Under the pieces are notes generated by a model. That model ran no database searches. It saw nothing but the letters and a program-made list of their open reading frames with translations, and was not told the origin of the DNA. Source: Methylotenera sp. RIFCSPLOWO2_02_FULL_45_14 (GTDB taxonomy: Bacteria; Pseudomonadota; Gammaproteobacteria; Burkholderiales; Methylophilaceae). From it: DNA of 64,000 bases. Shown piece after piece: positions 23,983-33,276 of the stretch (positions are counted from its first letter, which is position 1; every line of letters begins with the position of its first letter). Location: NCBI GenBank assembly GCA_001803395.1, contig MHBU01000022.1, positions 1-64,000 on the forward strand. The letters run 5' to 3'. The translations under genes and the position numbers were made by a program.

Positions 23983-24705
23983 TTGACGGACACAGCCATG
24001 GATAAAACTTTTAGAATTGCCCCTAGTATTCTTTCTGCAAACTTTGCCAAACTTGGTCAAGAGATTGAGGATGTGATTATCTCAGGCGCTGACATTGTGC
24101 ATTTTGACGTGATGGATAACCATTACGTGCCGAACCTGACGATTGGTCCTTTGGTATGTGAAGCCATTCGTGAAACGTCAAAAAAAGTAGGCGCGTTAAT
24201 TGACGTGCATTTAATGGTAAAGCCAGTGGATCGCATTATTCCTGACTTTGCAAAAGCGGGTGCTAACATTATTACATTTCACCCTGAGGCGTCTGAGCAT
24301 ATTGACCGCAGCCTTGCCATGGTGCGTGAGTTAGGCTGTAAATCTGGCTTGGTGTTTAACCCGGCAACATCGCTTAGCTATTTAGATCACGTGATGGATA
24401 AAGTGGATATGATTTTGTTGATGTCAGTGAACCCTGGTTTCGGCGGTCAAAAATTTATTCCAGAAACTTTAGAAAAACTGAAGCTTGCGCGCGCGCGTAT
24501 TGATGCCTATTACGAAAAAACAGGCCGTCAGATTTGGTTAGAAGTTGATGGCGGTGTGAATGTGCAAAACATTGCAGAAATCGCACGTGCGGGTGCAGAT
24601 ACCTTTGTAGCAGGCTCAGCCGTGTTTGGCGCGCCTAAAGACACCGACCCTAACCGTTACAATACCGTGGTGAAATCATTGCGTGATGCCTTAGCAACGG
24701 TTTAA
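23983..24705 (+). CDS. rpe: Ribulose-phosphate 3-epimerase
   Basis: '[17 protein letters not shown]', '[17 protein letters not shown]'. ATG at 23998 is an alternative start. Confidence 0.97.
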   Translation: MTDTAMDKTFRIAPSILSANFAKLGQEIEDVIISGADIVHFDVMDNHYVPNLTIGPLVCEAIRETSKKVGALIDVHLMVKPVDRIIPDFAKAGANIITFHPEASEHIDRSLAMVRELGCKSGLVFNPATSLSYLDHVMDKVDMILLMSVNPGFGGQKFIPETLEKLKLARARIDAYYEKTGRQIWLEVDGGVNVQNIAEIARAGADTFVAGSAVFGAPKDTDPNRYNTVVKSLRDALATV

Positions 24706-24708
24706 TCA

Positions 24709-25377
24709 TTGCTAAGTTTTACGATTAAAGCCGTGTTAATTGATTTAGACGGCACTTTGATAGACACTGCGCCAGAAATTGCATGCGCGGTAAACAGCAT
24801 GTTGGCAACAATGAATTTGCCAACGCTGGCTACTGTGCAAATTACGACGTACATTGGTGATGGCGCAACCACGCTGATTAAACGCTGTTTAACCGGGCGC
24901 TTAGATGGTGAGCCAGAACCTGCTTTGTTGGCAACCGCGCAAGTTTTATTTTTTGAGTATTATGCGCAAATCGTGACAGAAAGCCAGCCCTACCCAAACG
25001 TAGTGGCTGACTTGCATGCCATCAAAAATTCGGGCTTGCGTATGGCTTGTGTCACTAATAAACCAAGCAGCTTTACGTTGCCTTTGTTGGCAAAGCATGA
25101 TTTATTGCCGTTTTTTGAATTAGTAGTATCCGGTGACACTTTGCAGAAAAAGAAACCTGAGCCTGATCAAATTTTTTACGTGTGTGAACAATTTGGTGTT
25201 TCAGCGCAAGAAGTTGCCTTGATTGGTGACTCTAAAACCGATATTAGTGCCGCGCGTAGTGCTGGTTGTAAAATGTTTGCTGTACCTTATGGATATAATC
25301 AAGGGCAGCGCATCGAGGCAGCTGAAGTGGATGCCTTGATTGACAACATAGGCAACGTACTGGATTTATTACATTAA
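24709..25377 (+). CDS. gph: Phosphoglycolate phosphatase
   Basis: HAD motif 'VLIDLDGTLIDTAPEIACAVN'; directly after rpe. Confidence 0.94.
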   Translation: MLSFTIKAVLIDLDGTLIDTAPEIACAVNSMLATMNLPTLATVQITTYIGDGATTLIKRCLTGRLDGEPEPALLATAQVLFFEYYAQIVTESQPYPNVVADLHAIKNSGLRMACVTNKPSSFTLPLLAKHDLLPFFELVVSGDTLQKKKPEPDQIFYVCEQFGVSAQEVALIGDSKTDISAARSAGCKMFAVPYGYNQGQRIEAAEVDALIDNIGNVLDLLH

Positions 25378-25418
25378 CTTAAATAGTGACACACACATTT
25401 ATTTTTAAGTACTTCAAC

Positions 25419-25469
25419 ATGAAAATTAGTAACATTAAAACAAACAGTTGGCGATGGTGGCGGGTATAA
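25419..25469 (+). CDS. Candidate trp leader peptide MKISNIKTNSWRWWRV
   Basis: Read directly: ATG AAA ATT AGT AAC ATT AAA ACA AAC AGT TGG CGA TGG TGG CGG GTA TAA; three Trp codons, 50 nt before the trpE ATG. Confidence 0.8.
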   Translation: MKISNIKTNSWRWWRV

Positions 25470-25518
25470 ACCCTGTTGAGTTACACCATTTGCCCATCTT
25501 AATTATTGTGAGAATTTT

Positions 25519-27006
25519 ATGTTTAGTACGATCAATCAAACCGAATTTAATGCCCTAGTGGCGCAGGGTTATAACCGCATCCCATTGGTGCTTGAGACCT
25601 TTGCTGATCTTGATACCCCATTGTCGCTTTACCTCAAACTGGCGAATCAACCGTTTTCTTACTTGCTAGAGTCTGTGCAGGGCGGCGAGCGCTTTGGCCG
25701 CTACTCAATTATCGGCCTGCCTGCAAAAACGCGTATTGTGGCGCATGGCAGGCAAGTACAGGTATTTGAAGGCGATGCAGTAGTTGAAGTTGCTGAAAAT
25801 ACCAATCCTTTGGATTTTGTTAAAAGCTACCAAGCACGTTTTAAAACGCCGCCTTACGAAGGCTTGCCTCGTTTTACGGGCGGCTTAGCCGGTTATTTCG
25901 GTTATGAAACTGTGCGCTATATCGAGAAGCGTTTAGCCAATATAACCAAGGCTGATGAAATTAACACTCCAGATGTGCTGTTGATGGTGTCAGAAGAATT
26001 AGCAGTAGTCGATAATTTGAGCGGCAAGCTTTACTTTATTGTTTATGCCGATACGTCCGAGATTGGTGCTTATGACAATGCCAAAAAACGCTTAAGTGAC
26101 TTAGCCACACAGTTACGTAAAACGGTGACGATTCCTGAATCTGTGGCTACACCAAAAACTGAAGCGATTTCAGAGTTTGGCGAAGAGAACTTTAAAGCGG
26201 CGGTGGAGCGTGCACAACAATATATTTTAGATGGCGACATTATGCAGGTGGTGCTTTCACAGCGCATGTCACAAGCTTTTTCTGCGCCACCGCTTTCGCT
26301 CTATCGTGCCTTGCGCAGCTTGAATCCATCACCTTATATGTTTTATTACGATATGGGTGACCATCACGTGGTGGGCGCTTCACCTGAGATATTAGTCCGC
26401 CTTGAAAACGGCACAGTTACGGCGCGTCCGATTGCCGGTACGCGTCCACGCGGAAAAAACCGTGAGCAAGATCTTGCCTTAGCTGAGGAATTGTTGGCTG
26501 ACCCTAAAGAGCGTGCAGAACACGTACAACTGATGGATTTGGGACGCAATGATGTGGGACGGGTTGCGGTGACTGGCTCGGTTAAAGTCACCGACAATAT
26601 GATGATCGAGCGTTATTCACACGTGATGCACATAGTGAGCAATGTTGAGGGTAAGCTAAAACCTGGCATGGATGCAATCGACGTGATTAAAGCGACCTTT
26701 CCTGCCGGCACCGTTAGTGGTGCACCCAAAGTGCGCGCTATGGAGATAATCGACGAGTTGGAACCTAGCAAGCGTGGTATCTACGCAGGTGCAGTCGGTT
26801 ACTTAGGCTTTAATGGTGACATGGATGTGGCAATTGCCATTAGAACTGGCGTGATTAAAAATAATAGGCTGTACGTGCAGGCAGGCGCTGGCATTGTGGC
26901 CGATTCAATCCCGCAAAGCGAATGGATAGAAACGCAAAACAAGGCGCGTGCGGTGCTACGTGCGGCAGAGTTAGTGCAAGCAGGGCTTGATATTGATGTT
27001 AAGTAG
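25519..27006 (+). CDS. trpE: Anthranilate synthase component I
   Basis: '[22 protein letters not shown]', '[24 protein letters not shown]'. Confidence 0.97.
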   Translation: MFSTINQTEFNALVAQGYNRIPLVLETFADLDTPLSLYLKLANQPFSYLLESVQGGERFGRYSIIGLPAKTRIVAHGRQVQVFEGDAVVEVAENTNPLDFVKSYQARFKTPPYEGLPRFTGGLAGYFGYETVRYIEKRLANITKADEINTPDVLLMVSEELAVVDNLSGKLYFIVYADTSEIGAYDNAKKRLSDLATQLRKTVTIPESVATPKTEAISEFGEENFKAAVERAQQYILDGDIMQVVLSQRMSQAFSAPPLSLYRALRSLNPSPYMFYYDMGDHHVVGASPEILVRLENGTVTARPIAGTRPRGKNREQDLALAEELLADPKERAEHVQLMDLGRNDVGRVAVTGSVKVTDNMMIERYSHVMHIVSNVEGKLKPGMDAIDVIKATFPAGTVSGAPKVRAMEIIDELEPSKRGIYAGAVGYLGFNGDMDVAIAIRTGVIKNNRLYVQAGAGIVADSIPQSEWIETQNKARAVLRAAELVQAGLDIDVK

Positions 27007-27016
27007 TGATTCCAAA

Positions 27017-29623
27017 ATGCGATGTATGAATAGTTCTACCAACCTCCCGTTCACCCCGCTAAAATCATTAGCCATCACCTTTGTGCTAGTCGTCTTAGCC
27101 TATTATGTTACGGCTAGGCTTGGGCTTATGGTGCCTTATAAAGAATCTGTGGCAACGCTGATGTGGCTGCCAACAGGCATTGCCGTTGGCGCTATTATGC
27201 GCTGGGGCAATATCAGTTTACCTGCTATTTATGCTGCAGCTTTTTTTGCTGAGTTATCGCTTGGATTGCCTTTTTTTACATCTGTGGCCATTGCATGTAC
27301 TAACACTTTAGCGCCATTTTTAGCGGCTTACCTTTTAAAAAGATCCAACTTTAATCATAGTGTCATCAAGCAAAAGGATATTGTCCTGTTGATTTTAGTC
27401 GCCTTGCTTGGCATGTTGGTTTCAGCCACGGGTGGCGTACTTTCTTTGTATTTAAGCGGTTTAACTACGCCAGAAAATATTACCAGAATTTGGTTTGTTT
27501 GGTGGGTGGGCGATAGTATTGGTGTGCTGCTCGCGCTACCGTTGGTGCTTAATGTAGGCAAAAAACATATGCATGTGCATGCACATCAATACTACCAATT
27601 GTTCGCTTGGTTAATGATGTTTGTCATCGGTGAGATAGTCATTTCATCATTGGTGCCTAGCGTGAATAAACAATTTATGTTATCCATCTTTTTGATTTTA
27701 CCCATGTTGATTTGGGCCTCCATGAACTTTGGTATTGTGGGTGGCTCACTGGTAGTGATTAGTTTATCTAGTATTGCGGTATGGTTTACCGCCCAAGGTT
27801 ACGGCGCTTTTTATAGCGTAAATATGAGCGAAGGTATTTTTTCGTTGTGGATGTTTATGGTGACGTTAGTAGTGACCATGCTATTGATTTCAGTGCTGCA
27901 ATCGGAGCGAAACCTTGCCGAAAAAGCCTTGCGTGAGAATGATAAGAAGCTGCGTGCGGTGATTGATGGGGCACTAGATGCAATAGTGAGCGTGAATGAT
28001 GCCGGCGAGGTGGTTGAGTTTAATCCAGCTGCGGAACGAATTTTTGGCTATAAAAAAGAACAAATTTTAGGCAAGCCAATGTCTGAGATGATTATCCCCG
28101 CCCAATTGCGCAAATTTCATGATGATGGGCATCGGCAATATGTACTCACTGGTGAGAAGCATATGTTTAATCAGCGCATAGAGATCACAGGAATGCGGGC
28201 AGATGGCAGTGAGTTTCCGGTAGAGCTAACGCTGGTTTCATTAAAAGACGAAGGCTTGTCATTGATAACAGGCTTTATGCGAGATATTTCTGTGCAAAAA
28301 AAGGCACAGCAAGAGATCGAAAATTTTGCCTATTATGATGCATTGACTAGCTTGCCAAACAGGCGCTTACTTGTTGATCGATTTCAGCATGCGGTGTTGA
28401 TCAGCCAGCGCACAAAAACTTATTGTGCGCTTATCTTCATTGATTTAGATCATTTTAAGGTATTCAATGAGACAAAAGGTCACGATGTGGGTGACCAGGT
28501 GTTGATAGAAGCTGCCAATAGAATTCAACAAGTGATTCGGGCTGGCGACACCGTTGCGCGACTCAGTGGTGATGAATTTATTGTGATAATTGAAAATCTA
28601 GATATGCAACAAAATCTGGCGTACCAGCAGGCAAGCGAAGTTACACAAAAATTATTGGCAGAACTCAATAAAAGCTATTACTTTGATTTATTTGAGTTTA
28701 ATGCCAGTGCCAGTCTGGGTGTGACCTTGTTTAATGATGATAAGCTCAGTTTTGAAGAGCATTTAAGACATGCCGATATTGCCATGCATCAATCAAAAGT
28801 GGCTGGACGTAATACTTATCATTTTTATGATCAAATCACACAAGAGCGCGTAGAGAAAATATTTGCTATAGAAACTGCACTGTCGGTAGCCGTTAAAAAT
28901 AAGGAGTTTCATCTTCACTACCAAAGCATTGTGGATAGTAATAAAACTGTCATTGCAGCAGAAGTGTTATTAAGGTGGACGCATCCAGTGATGGGCAATA
29001 TCGATCCCACAGAATTTATATCAATCGCTGAAAAAAATAACCAAATTATCAAAATTGGGCGCTGGGTGTTACAGCAGGCTTGTCAGCAACTTAAAGCTTG
29101 GGAAAATCACCCTAACTTAAGTAAAATTAAACTTTCGGTAAATATCAGCGCAAAACAGTTTTTATACATTAATTTTATTCAAGAATTGCGTGAAATGCTG
29201 GCAGCCACTGGCATTAACCCGGATTTACTTAAACTCGAATTGACCGAAACCGCTGTGATTGAAAACATTGACGATGTTGTCAATAAAATCAATGTGTTAA
29301 AGAAAATGGGGGTGAGGATATCGCTAGATGATTTTGGCATAGGGCATTCATCGTTGGTTTACCTAAAAAAACTGCCTGTTACTCAAATTAAAATAGATCA
29401 ATCATTTGTGCACGATGTACTGACCGATTCTAACGATGCCGCCATTATACAAATGGTGCTTGCTGTGGGTAAGACCATTCACTGTGATATTGTGGCAGAA
29501 GGGGTGGAGCAGTTAGAGCAGTTTGAGCAATTAAAATTATTCGGTTGCGATTATTTTCAAGGTTATTATTTCAGCAAACCAGTTGCGGTTGCTAGCTTTG
29601 AGCAATTGGTAGAGCGCACGTAA
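27017..29623 (+). CDS. MASE1-PAS-GGDEF-EAL cyclic-di-GMP signalling protein
   Basis: N-terminal multi-TM MASE1-like region, PAS ('VVEFNPAAERIFGYKKEQILG'), GGDEF-type site 'LSGDEF', EAL-type domain ('AAEVLLRWTHP', 'SLDDFGIGHSSLVYL', 'IVAEGVE'). Confidence 0.9.
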   Translation: MRCMNSSTNLPFTPLKSLAITFVLVVLAYYVTARLGLMVPYKESVATLMWLPTGIAVGAIMRWGNISLPAIYAAAFFAELSLGLPFFTSVAIACTNTLAPFLAAYLLKRSNFNHSVIKQKDIVLLILVALLGMLVSATGGVLSLYLSGLTTPENITRIWFVWWVGDSIGVLLALPLVLNVGKKHMHVHAHQYYQLFAWLMMFVIGEIVISSLVPSVNKQFMLSIFLILPMLIWASMNFGIVGGSLVVISLSSIAVWFTAQGYGAFYSVNMSEGIFSLWMFMVTLVVTMLLISVLQSERNLAEKALRENDKKLRAVIDGALDAIVSVNDAGEVVEFNPAAERIFGYKKEQILGKPMSEMIIPAQLRKFHDDGHRQYVLTGEKHMFNQRIEITGMRADGSEFPVELTLVSLKDEGLSLITGFMRDISVQKKAQQEIENFAYYDALTSLPNRRLLVDRFQHAVLISQRTKTYCALIFIDLDHFKVFNETKGHDVGDQVLIEAANRIQQVIRAGDTVARLSGDEFIVIIENLDMQQNLAYQQASEVTQKLLAELNKSYYFDLFEFNASASLGVTLFNDDKLSFEEHLRHADIAMHQSKVAGRNTYHFYDQITQERVEKIFAIETALSVAVKNKEFHLHYQSIVDSNKTVIAAEVLLRWTHPVMGNIDPTEFISIAEKNNQIIKIGRWVLQQACQQLKAWENHPNLSKIKLSVNISAKQFLYINFIQELREMLAATGINPDLLKLELTETAVIENIDDVVNKINVLKKMGVRISLDDFGIGHSSLVYLKKLPVTQIKIDQSFVHDVLTDSNDAAIIQMVLAVGKTIHCDIVAEGVEQLEQFEQLKLFGCDYFQGYYFSKPVAVASFEQLVERT

Positions 29624-29653
29624 AATAGTTTTGTAATTTTGTAATGCTTGGCA

Positions 29654-30145
29654 CTACGTCAGTGCAAGCCAATCTCCTGATTTACCGCCATGTTTTTCTA
29701 ACAACTTAATGTCACTTATGGTCATACCACGGTCTGCCGCTTTGCACATATCATAGATAGTAAGTAAGCCCACACTCACTGCACTTAGTGCCTCCATCTC
29801 TACCCCGGTTTTACCAAAAGTTTCAGTGGTGACGGTGCATAAGACACTAGAGGATTCCTCAATAATATCAAAGCTAACTGCCACTCGGGTTAATGCGAGT
29901 GGATGGCAAAGCGGGATTAAGTCAGCGGTCTTTTTGCTGGCCTGAATCGCAGCAATGCGTGCGATGCCTAATACATCACCTTTTTTAGCATTGCCTTGCT
30001 CGATGAGTTTGAGGGTGGTGGGCAGCATACTAATGCGACCACAAGCAATGGCAATACGATGCGTTTCAGCTTTTTCGCCCACATTGACCATGTGCGCCTG
30101 ACCGCCATTATCGAAGTGTGTGAGTGGTTGATTAGAGGAATTCAT
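29654..30145 (-). CDS. moaC: Cyclic pyranopterin monophosphate synthase
   Basis: '[24 protein letters not shown]', 'LIPLCHPL'. Confidence 0.97.
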   Translation of the reverse strand: MNSSNQPLTHFDNGGQAHMVNVGEKAETHRIAIACGRISMLPTTLKLIEQGNAKKGDVLGIARIAAIQASKKTADLIPLCHPLALTRVAVSFDIIEESSSVLCTVTTETFGKTGVEMEALSAVSVGLLTIYDMCKAADRGMTISDIKLLEKHGGKSGDWLALT

Positions 30146-30236
30146 AGTGTAATTTCATGGCGTAATAAAGTGTGATGATATAGTTTGAAACATTTTTTTT
30201 ATGAACTGAATGGCGGTAAACGTTATCATAACAACA

Positions 30237-31685
30237 ATGAAAATAAAATTACCAATTATTATTTTAGCACTCGCCTCAATGCTTACTGCACCGACGGCAT
30301 TCACAAATGAATTGCCCGATTTGGGTGATGTGTCAGCGACTGTATTATCACCATTGCAAGAACAGGCGATTGCCGAGCAAATCTTACGTCAAGTTGCCGT
30401 GAGTGATGAGGTGCTGCAAGATGTCGAAGTCACAGATTATTTGCAGTCATTGGGTGCAAGATTAGTGACCAATGGACCGGATAAACGTCAGAAGTTTAAC
30501 TTTTTTGTGGTACAGGATAACTCAATCAATGCGTTTGCCATGCCGGGTGGGGTGATAGGTGTACATACCGGGTTGATTTTAGGCGCAAACAGCGAATCTG
30601 AATTGGCAAGTGTGCTGGGTCATGAAATTGGCCATGTCACGCAGCGACATTTAGCGCGTATGTTGGCAGCACAAAAATATGACATGTTTAAAAATATAGC
30701 AGGTATTGCATTAGCGTTGCTGGTAGCGCGTTCAAACCCGCAGCTTGCCACGGGTGCTTTAACTACGGCGTCGGCTGTGGGGGTGCAAAATCAACTTGAT
30801 TACACGCGTGAGCATGAGCGAGAAGCTGACCGTATTGGTTTGCAAATTTTAGATAGTGGCGGTTTTGATGTGCGCGCCATGCCTGAGTTTTTTACCACTT
30901 TGCAGCGTGGTTCACGCTTTGCTGAAGGCGGCGCACCTAGTTTTTTACGCACTCACCCACTTACCAGTGAGCGTATTGCTGATGTAACCAACCGCGTTGA
31001 GCAAATGCCTTATAAGCAAGTAGCTGATAGTGTGGAGTTTCAATATGTGCGCGCCAAGTTACGTGCAACCCAAGGTAATGTGCAAAACGCGATTGACGTG
31101 TTTGAGCAGAATATCCGCGAACATCGTTTTACCTTTGAGGCTGCCGAGCATTATGGTTTGGCGATGGCTTATGTACTCAAACGCGCATTTGTGCAGGCAG
31201 AAAAAGAACTTGCTTGGCTTAAAAAAAATGCACCGTCACATGCCATGATAGAAAATTTAAGCGCACGGTTAGAAGTCGCTAAAAATAACCCAGCACAGGC
31301 TGCCAAAGAATATGCGCTAGCATTAAAGCGTTACCCGGATAATCGGGCTTTAATTTATGGCTATGCCGAGCATTTTTTAGCAGTGAGGCAAGCAGAAAAA
31401 GCGGTACAACTAGTTAAAGACAAGCAAAGCTTGTATCCAGATGATGCTTATTTGTATGATGTATTAGCTAAGTCATATACTATGCAAAACAAGGTGTTAC
31501 TGAGCCATCAAGCGCAGAGCGAAGCCTATTACAGAAAGTATGATTTAGCACGTGCTATTGAGCAAATGGAGTTGGCGGCAAAAGCCAGCGATGGTGATTT
31601 CTATCAAAAATCTATTGTTGAGGCGCGTTTAAAGCAGCTAAGGCAAATGATGGGTGATGTGAAAAAATCAAAAATTTGGGAGTAA
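30237..31685 (+). CDS. M48 family metalloprotease with TPR region (BepA/YfgC-like)
   Basis: HEIGHVTQRH zinc motif, signal peptide, TPR-like C-terminal half. Confidence 0.92.
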   Translation: MKIKLPIIILALASMLTAPTAFTNELPDLGDVSATVLSPLQEQAIAEQILRQVAVSDEVLQDVEVTDYLQSLGARLVTNGPDKRQKFNFFVVQDNSINAFAMPGGVIGVHTGLILGANSESELASVLGHEIGHVTQRHLARMLAAQKYDMFKNIAGIALALLVARSNPQLATGALTTASAVGVQNQLDYTREHEREADRIGLQILDSGGFDVRAMPEFFTTLQRGSRFAEGGAPSFLRTHPLTSERIADVTNRVEQMPYKQVADSVEFQYVRAKLRATQGNVQNAIDVFEQNIREHRFTFEAAEHYGLAMAYVLKRAFVQAEKELAWLKKNAPSHAMIENLSARLEVAKNNPAQAAKEYALALKRYPDNRALIYGYAEHFLAVRQAEKAVQLVKDKQSLYPDDAYLYDVLAKSYTMQNKVLLSHQAQSEAYYRKYDLARAIEQMELAAKASDGDFYQKSIVEARLKQLRQMMGDVKKSKIWE

Positions 31686-32125
31686 TGACAATGCGGCGTA
31701 GAGATTTTTTATTAGGCATATTAAGTGTCATTGTATTGGCGCCGGTTAATGCATTAGCGGCGCTATGGAATAAGTCAGCTTTCGAATCTGCGCAGTTAGC
31801 TGAGGCCACTAAACACTTAAACATTGATGTAGAAATCCCAAGTCAAGACATCGAAATTATTGTACCTGAACGTGCGGAAAACGGCGCAATTGTGCAAGTG
31901 GAAGTGAGAAGCAACATTGCCCATACTGAAGCGATTGCGATATTGGTAGAGAACAACCCAACACCGTTAATTGCCAACTTTATGTTCAGCAATGGCGCCG
32001 AACCCTATGTAGTCACACGTATTAAAATGGCAGAAACCTCAGAGGTTAAAGTGATCGTCAAGGCAGGGCATCAATACTTCACACATGCAAAAAATGTGGT
32101 GGTATTAGAGAATGGATGCGGTTGA
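31685..32125 (+). CDS. soxY: Thiosulfate oxidation carrier protein SoxY
   Basis: Tat-like signal 'MRRRDFLLGILSVIVLA'; C-terminal Cys motif ENGCG; followed by soxZ. Confidence 0.88.
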   Translation: MTMRRRDFLLGILSVIVLAPVNALAALWNKSAFESAQLAEATKHLNIDVEIPSQDIEIIVPERAENGAIVQVEVRSNIAHTEAIAILVENNPTPLIANFMFSNGAEPYVVTRIKMAETSEVKVIVKAGHQYFTHAKNVVVLENGCG

Positions 32126-32456
32126 TATGGCAGGATTGAGTGCAGATAATATGAAAATGCGCGCCCAACTAAAAGGCGACGTTGTCGAAGTTAAAGTGTT
32201 GATGAGTCACCCAATGGAAACGGGACGCAGAAAAAATGATTTTGATCAATTGATCCCAGCGCATTTTGTACAATTACTTACCGCCACCTTGAACGGCAAA
32301 ACGGTGCTAGAGGCGCAATGGGGAACGGGAATTTCTAAAAATCCGTATCTCACTTTTAGGCTAAAAGGCGCAAAAGTGGGTGATGTTGTTGAAGTCACTT
32401 GGCATGATAATTTAGGAGAGAGTGCGGCACAAAGCATAGTGGTCACGCAAGCCTAG
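32112..32456 (+). CDS. soxZ: Thiosulfate oxidation carrier complex protein SoxZ
   Basis: 'VLMSHPMETGRRKNDFDQLIPAHFV' and 'GISKNPYLTFRLKGAKVGD'. Confidence 0.93.
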   Translation: MDAVDMAGLSADNMKMRAQLKGDVVEVKVLMSHPMETGRRKNDFDQLIPAHFVQLLTATLNGKTVLEAQWGTGISKNPYLTFRLKGAKVGDVVEVTWHDNLGESAAQSIVVTQA

Positions 32457-32480
32457 CATCATCATAAGTTTTATTTATTG

Positions 32481-32498
32481 ATATCATAAAAATGATAT
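32481..32498. promoter_or_regulatory. Perfect palindrome ATATCAT-AAAA-ATGATAT upstream of the ahpC promoter
   Basis: Read directly; immediately upstream of candidate -35 TTGGAT (32500-32505) and -10 TATAAT (32524-32529), spacing 18. Confidence 0.5.
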
Positions 32499-32592
32499 AT
32501 TGGATTTATATAAATAACATCACTATAATTCGAGCCTTGAATTTATAGTTCTTTTAACCGCAGTAATTTTAATCATTAGATAGGAAAATACG

Positions 32593-33156
32593 ATGTCATT
32601 AGTGAATACCGAAATTAAACCTTTTAAAGCACAAGCCTACCACAATGGTAAATTTGTTGAAGTAACGGAAGCGAACCTTAAAGGTAAATGGTCTGCAGTG
32701 GTATTTTACCCAGCTGACTTTACCTTTGTGTGCCCAACAGAACTTGGCGACTTAGCTGATAATTATGCTACATTCCAAAAAATGGGTGTTGAAATCTATT
32801 CAGTATCAACGGATACGCATTTCACACACAAAGCTTGGCACGATGCTTCTGACACGATCAAAAAAATCCAATACCCAATGATTGCTGACCCAACAGGTAC
32901 CATTACACGTAACTTTGGTGTAATGATTGAAGAAGAAGGCTTGGCACTACGCGGTACGTTTTTAATCAACCCTGAAGGTGTGATTAAAGCTGCTGAAGTG
33001 AATGATTTAGGCATTGGTCGTTCAGCGCAAGATTTGATTCGTAAAGCGCAAGCTGCACAATACGTGGCTTCTCACCCAGGTGAAGTATGCCCAGCAGCTT
33101 GGACTCCAGGTGCAGAAACATTGGCGCCATCACTAGATTTAGTAGGTAAAATCTAA
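32593..33156 (+). CDS. ahpC: Alkyl hydroperoxide reductase subunit C (peroxiredoxin)
   Basis: '[19 protein letters not shown]', '[13 protein letters not shown]'. Confidence 0.97.
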   Translation: MSLVNTEIKPFKAQAYHNGKFVEVTEANLKGKWSAVVFYPADFTFVCPTELGDLADNYATFQKMGVEIYSVSTDTHFTHKAWHDASDTIKKIQYPMIADPTGTITRNFGVMIEEEGLALRGTFLINPEGVIKAAEVNDLGIGRSAQDLIRKAQAAQYVASHPGEVCPAAWTPGAETLAPSLDLVGKI

Positions 33157-33215
33157 TTTAAGTTGAACGTACAAATTACACCCCAAGCCAAAAGCTAGGT
33201 GTGCAATATAAATAA

Positions 33216-33247
33216 AAAGCTTTATTCACAAGATAAAGCTTTTTTTT
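33216..33247 (+). terminator. Intrinsic terminator/attenuator between ahpC and ahpF
   Basis: AAAGCTTTAT ... ATAAAGCTTT 10-bp stem, 7-nt loop, then a T run. Confidence 0.75.
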
Positions 33248-33276
33248 CAAATTCAGATATCACAAAGAGAAAAACC

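Noticed and set aside
25462-25473. GGGTATAAACCC as the trp attenuator terminator itself
   Set aside because: 4-bp stem with no following U-tract; too weak to call a terminator, so mentioned only as one possible pairing.
33199-33276. N-terminal extension of AhpF
   Set aside because: It reads through the intrinsic terminator hairpin between ahpC and ahpF.
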